Below are positions 33,582 to 35,139 of a stretch of 35,139 nt of DNA, piece after piece (within the stretch, counting starts at the first letter, position 1; each line of letters opens with the position of its first letter). The stretch is from an uncultured Bacilli bacterium (lineage in GTDB: Bacteria > Bacillota_I > Bacilli_A > RF39 > UBA660): assembly GCA_947598325.1 (NCBI GenBank), contig CANQFD010000008.1, forward strand, positions 1 to 35,139. The letters run 5' to 3'. The translations under genes were made by a program, and so were the position numbers. The notes beneath the pieces were generated by a model that ran no database searches, had not been told where the DNA came from, and worked only from the letters and a program-made list of their open reading frames with translations.

Positions 33582-34442
33582 ATGAATAAAGAAATAATAA
33601 AATCAGAGATTAATGTGAATAATAATAAAATTAATGTTATGCGAATAGGAAATAAAGAATATATTTCTCTTACTGATTTAGCAAGATATGCAGATGAAGA
33701 TGATCCAAGATACCCTATTCAAAACTGGATGCGTAATAAAGATGTTATTGCTTATTTAGGATTGTGGGAAAAATTAAATAATGAAAATTTCAAAGGTGTC
33801 GAATTCGACGCGTTTAAAAATGAAGCAGGTAGTAATAAATTTAAAATATCACCTCAAAAATGGATTAAAGAAACCAATGCTATTGGTATAATTTCTAAAT
33901 CAGGTAATAATGGTGGAACGTATGCTTGTAGTGATATAGCATTAGAATTTGCAAGTTGGCTATCTCCAGAATTTAAATTGTATGTTATACAAGAATTTGA
34001 AAGATTAAAAAGAAATGAAGCATATCAATATAAAGTTGATTGGACAGCTAGTAGAATGCTTGCTAAATCTAATTATCATATTCATACCGATTCAATTAAA
34101 GAAAATATTATTCCTAAATTAACTGAAAAACAAAAACAATATGTGTATGCTGAAGAAGCTGATGTTTTAAATGTTGCTTTATTTGGGATGACTGCAAAAG
34201 AATGGCGAGATAAGAATCCTAATATTGAAGGAAATATTCGAGATTATACTGATTTAAAACATTTACTTATTTTATGTAATTTAGAAAATACAAATGCTGA
34301 ACTTATTAACGATGGCATACCACAAAAAGAAAGATTGATAAAGCTTAATAATTCAGCTATCAGGCAAATGAAAATATTAGCAAATGATAAATCTATAAAA
34401 GAATTAGAAGATTTAAATAAAAAATTAATAAGTACTAAATAG
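33582..34442 (+). CDS. KilA-N domain protein
   Basis: A 286-residue protein. The start at 33582 follows AAGGGGGA; the frame is open further upstream only because it reads through the tRNA-Leu gene. The N-terminal part is a KilA-N domain, a DNA-binding module of phages, large DNA viruses and bacterial islands: YISLTDLARYAD, then IQNWMRNKDVIAYLGLWE, and GGTYACSDIALEFASWLSPEF. The C-terminal third is helical (about 175-286) with VALFGMTAKEWRDKNP, a segment often seen with such proteins. The role is unknown; regulator or phage remnant are options. It sits between the tRNA-Leu direct repeats. Confidence 0.85.
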   Translation: MNKEIIKSEINVNNNKINVMRIGNKEYISLTDLARYADEDDPRYPIQNWMRNKDVIAYLGLWEKLNNENFKGVEFDAFKNEAGSNKFKISPQKWIKETNAIGIISKSGNNGGTYACSDIALEFASWLSPEFKLYVIQEFERLKRNEAYQYKVDWTASRMLAKSNYHIHTDSIKENIIPKLTEKQKQYVYAEEADVLNVALFGMTAKEWRDKNPNIEGNIRDYTDLKHLLILCNLENTNAELINDGIPQKERLIKLNNSAIRQMKILANDKSIKELEDLNKKLISTK

Positions 34443-34461
34443 TTATGACAATTTAGTAAAT

Positions 34462-34493
34462 ACACTTGCATATTGACAACCAATATGTGTGTG
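34462..34493. promoter_or_regulatory. Dyad over a -35 element (possible operator)
   Basis: CATATTG-ACAAC-CAATATG, a 7-bp inverted repeat at 34469-34487, overlapping TTGACA at 34473-34478. A weak -10 AATAAT follows at 17 bases; a better TATAAT lies at 34552-34557, closer to the 34585 gene. It could be a binding site for a local regulator such as the neighbouring KilA-N protein; that is inference. Confidence 0.4.
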
Positions 34494-34584
34494 AAAATAA
34501 TAAATTATTTTAAATTACTCTAATAATATCCCAATTTTAAAATAAAAATATTATAATATACAACAAACAAGGAGAAGTAATCAA

Positions 34585-34881
34585 ATGGTTAATTTAGAAA
34601 ATAATCTTACAGTAGATGATTTAATTGTAGAATACATGATATACAAAGTTAACAACGGATATGAACCACAATTTTTATCATCCGAACTTATAAGTTTTTT
34701 ATATTTTTTTGAAAATAAAATGCCAGTTCAAGATTCATTATATGAAAATGAAAAATTATTTCAAAGATTTTTTGAAAGAAAAGCTGTCGTACTCCTTCCT
34801 ACAGGGCACCAGATAGATACCAAACTCGGAAAACTCGAGTATAAAGCAGCACCTTGCAAAAAAGTTGCTTTTATGTTATGA
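34585..34881 (+). CDS. Small hypothetical protein with a repeat-derived C-terminus
   Basis: A 98-residue protein with AAGGAG about 10 bases ahead of the ATG and TATAAT at 34552. The first 70 residues look like an ordered helical domain (NLTVDDLIVEYMIYKVNNGY, then FLYFFENKMPVQDSLYENEK and FQRFFERK). The last 25 residues are translated from the second copy of the tRNA-Leu direct repeat and beyond, giving the odd end GHQIDTKLGKLEYKAAPCKK. The native C-terminus may have been replaced by recombination. It ends in TGA, rare in this window. Function not recognised. Confidence 0.6.
   Translation: MVNLENNLTVDDLIVEYMIYKVNNGYEPQFLSSELISFLYFFENKMPVQDSLYENEKLFQRFFERKAVVLLPTGHQIDTKLGKLEYKAAPCKKVAFML
34806..34830 (+). 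repeat. Direct repeat copy 2 (att-like)
   Basis: GCACCAGATAGATA, CC, AAACTCGGA; 23 of 25 bases match copy 1 at the tRNA-Leu end. Upstream of this core the two copies do not match. The repeat lies inside the 34585 gene. Confidence 0.75.
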
Positions 34882-34882
34882 T
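34854..34882 (+). promoter_or_regulatory. Promoter of the candidate antisense RNA
   Basis: TTGCAA (34854-34859), 17 bases, then extended -10 TGT-TATGAT (TATGAT at 34877-34882). It differs at one base from the TGTTATAAT promoters elsewhere. It predicts a start near 34889. Confidence 0.6.
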
Positions 34883-34903
34883 GAATATGTCAAGGAAACT
34901 TGA

Positions 34904-34951
34904 ATAAAATAAAAAAGGAATACCTAATTTTGACGAGTTAGGTACTATTCC
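34904..34951 (-). terminator. Predicted terminator of the minus-strand peptide mRNA
   Basis: Hairpin GGAATACCTAA / TTAGG-TAC-TATTCC (34917-34951, three bulged bases, 10-base loop). Read on the minus strand it is followed by TTTTTT and TTTTATT, so it should stop transcripts coming from the peptide gene. Confidence 0.6.
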
Positions 34952-34964
34952 AAAATTTTAGGTT

Positions 34965-34997
34965 AGTACCGACTTATACAGTTGGTACTATTTTTAT
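34965..34997 (+). terminator. Terminator of the candidate antisense RNA
   Basis: A 10-bp stem AGTACCGACT / AGTTGGTACT (one G-U pair) around loop TATAC, followed by ATTTTTATT. Its left part contains the stop codon of the minus-strand peptide. Confidence 0.8.
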
Positions 34998-35066
34998 TAA
35001 TATGATTAAAATCACAATAATAAGGAGTATTATGATAGTACAAAGATATTTCTCTTGTTTTCTCAT
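34974..35066 (-). CDS. 30-residue single-TM peptide, candidate type I toxin
   Basis: A short frame with a perfect GGAGGTGA ribosome binding site six bases upstream. The peptide starts MRKQEKYLCT, continues with an all-hydrophobic helix IIILLIIVILIILI, and ends KIVPTV. Positive charges in front and one membrane helix are typical of type I toxins and other small membrane peptides; it does not match the Fst, TxpA/BsrG, Hok or Ibs patterns I know. Its Shine-Dalgarno can pair with CTCCTT upstream (35075-35101), and a convergent RNA covers its 3' end. The promoter is not visible and may lie beyond the window edge. Confidence 0.6.
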   Translation of the reverse strand: MRKQEKYLCTIIILLIIVILIILIKIVPTV

Positions 35067-35074
35067 AACTTCAC

Positions 35075-35101
35075 CTCCTTCCACTTTAAAAAGTAAAGGA
35101 G
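35075..35101 (-). promoter_or_regulatory. Hairpin masking the peptide's ribosome binding site
   Basis: On the minus strand CTCCTT...ACTTT pairs with AAAGT...AAGGAG, the second arm being the Shine-Dalgarno sequence. A small internal loop separates the two helices. Such sequestration is characteristic of type I toxin mRNAs. Confidence 0.6.
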
Positions 35102-35129
35102 AATAGTACCTAAACTAACTAAGTATTCC
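35101..35129. repeat. Inverted copy of the 34917-34951 dyad
   Basis: GAATAGTACCTAA ... GTATTCC, an imperfect inverted copy of the left hairpin. On the minus strand both it and the reverse of the left copy share GGAATAC and TTAGGTACTATTC elements. It lies in the predicted 5' untranslated or promoter region of the peptide gene. Nothing further is readable in the ten bases to the window end. Confidence 0.55.
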
Positions 35130-35139
35130 TAAAATAATT

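Larger units (their letters stand above)
34889..34997 (+). ncRNA. Candidate antitoxin-type antisense RNA of about 110 bases
   Basis: Predicted from a promoter at 34854-34882 and an intrinsic terminator at 34965-34997, with no open frame between. The 5' end folds as TCAAG-GAAA-CTTGA (34890-34903), an A-rich linker follows, then the hairpin at 34917-34951, then the terminator hairpin. It is antisense to the 3' part of the minus-strand peptide gene at 34974-35066 and to that gene's predicted 3' untranslated end. Existence as an RNA is inference. Confidence 0.5.

Noticed and set aside
34974-35066. The 30-residue peptide as a member of the Fst toxin family
   Set aside because: The Fst core (an IAP-I-x-G-x-V pattern) is absent; only the locus layout resembles it.
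1-35139. Mycoplasma-type code (TGA = Trp)
   Set aside because: Large enzymes such as LeuRS, AspRS and GatB are full length with only TGG for Trp and no internal TGA. TGA is seen as a stop, though rarely.
1-35139. CRISPR arrays or insertion sequences
   Set aside because: No regularly spaced repeats, Cas proteins, transposase motifs or IS-type inverted ends were seen.

Overview
The window is a very AT-rich, gene-dense piece of a low-GC Bacillota chromosome with a spore-forming ancestry. The evidence is ScpA/ScpB, SpoVS, a Cse60-like protein, T-box riboswitches, AGGAGG-type ribosome binding sites, and a non-discriminating AspRS with GatCAB. Long intact enzymes such as LeuRS carry only TGG for Trp and no internal TGA, so the standard bacterial code applies, although TGA stops are rare here (scpB and the 34585 gene). 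The best guess is an uncultured Bacilli/Erysipelotrichia/RF39-like gut lineage; that placement is inference.

Nearly all genes are on the plus strand. Positions 1-5300 hold the tail of an unknown gene, an RNHCP-domain protein, a large membrane protein, the scpA-scpB-nucleosidase-exported protein operon, cse60, and a minus-strand Met/Pro-rich coiled-coil protein. Positions 5300-9500 hold trmB, a lipoprotein, gpmI, a sortase and an unknown protein. Positions 9500-17900 hold a polyprenyl synthase, methyltransferases, two RluA-type pseudouridine synthases, an anchored coiled-coil protein, an SDR, an HAD phosphatase and a metallo-beta-lactamase hydrolase. Positions 17900-24600 hold a tandem ThyX-like protein, spoVS, a Fic protein, formate-THF ligase, a minus-strand radical SAM/methyltransferase fusion and a zinc phospholipase C-like protein.

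Positions 24600-33500 form a translation block. A leucine T-box (specifier UUG) precedes a small membrane protein and leuS. Next come tRNA-Asn and a second T-box that precedes aspS-gatC-gatA-gatB. The second T-box has overlapping GAA and AAC triplets in its specifier loop, matching the substrates Glu-tRNA and Asn-tRNA of the AspRS/GatCAB route. tRNA-Leu(CAA) follows.

Positions 33480-35139 look accessory. A 25-base direct repeat begins in the last bases of tRNA-Leu and recurs 1330 bases downstream, bracketing a KilA-N gene and most of a second small gene. Past it lies an arrangement I read as a candidate type I toxin-antitoxin locus: a 30-residue membrane peptide gene on the minus strand with a hairpin-masked ribosome binding site, its own terminator, and a convergent short RNA with promoter and terminator antisense to its 3' part. 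This locus and the two-codon T-box are the most interesting items. Others are the split ThyX motif, the radical SAM/methyltransferase fusion, and a recurrent nine-base extended -10 promoter.
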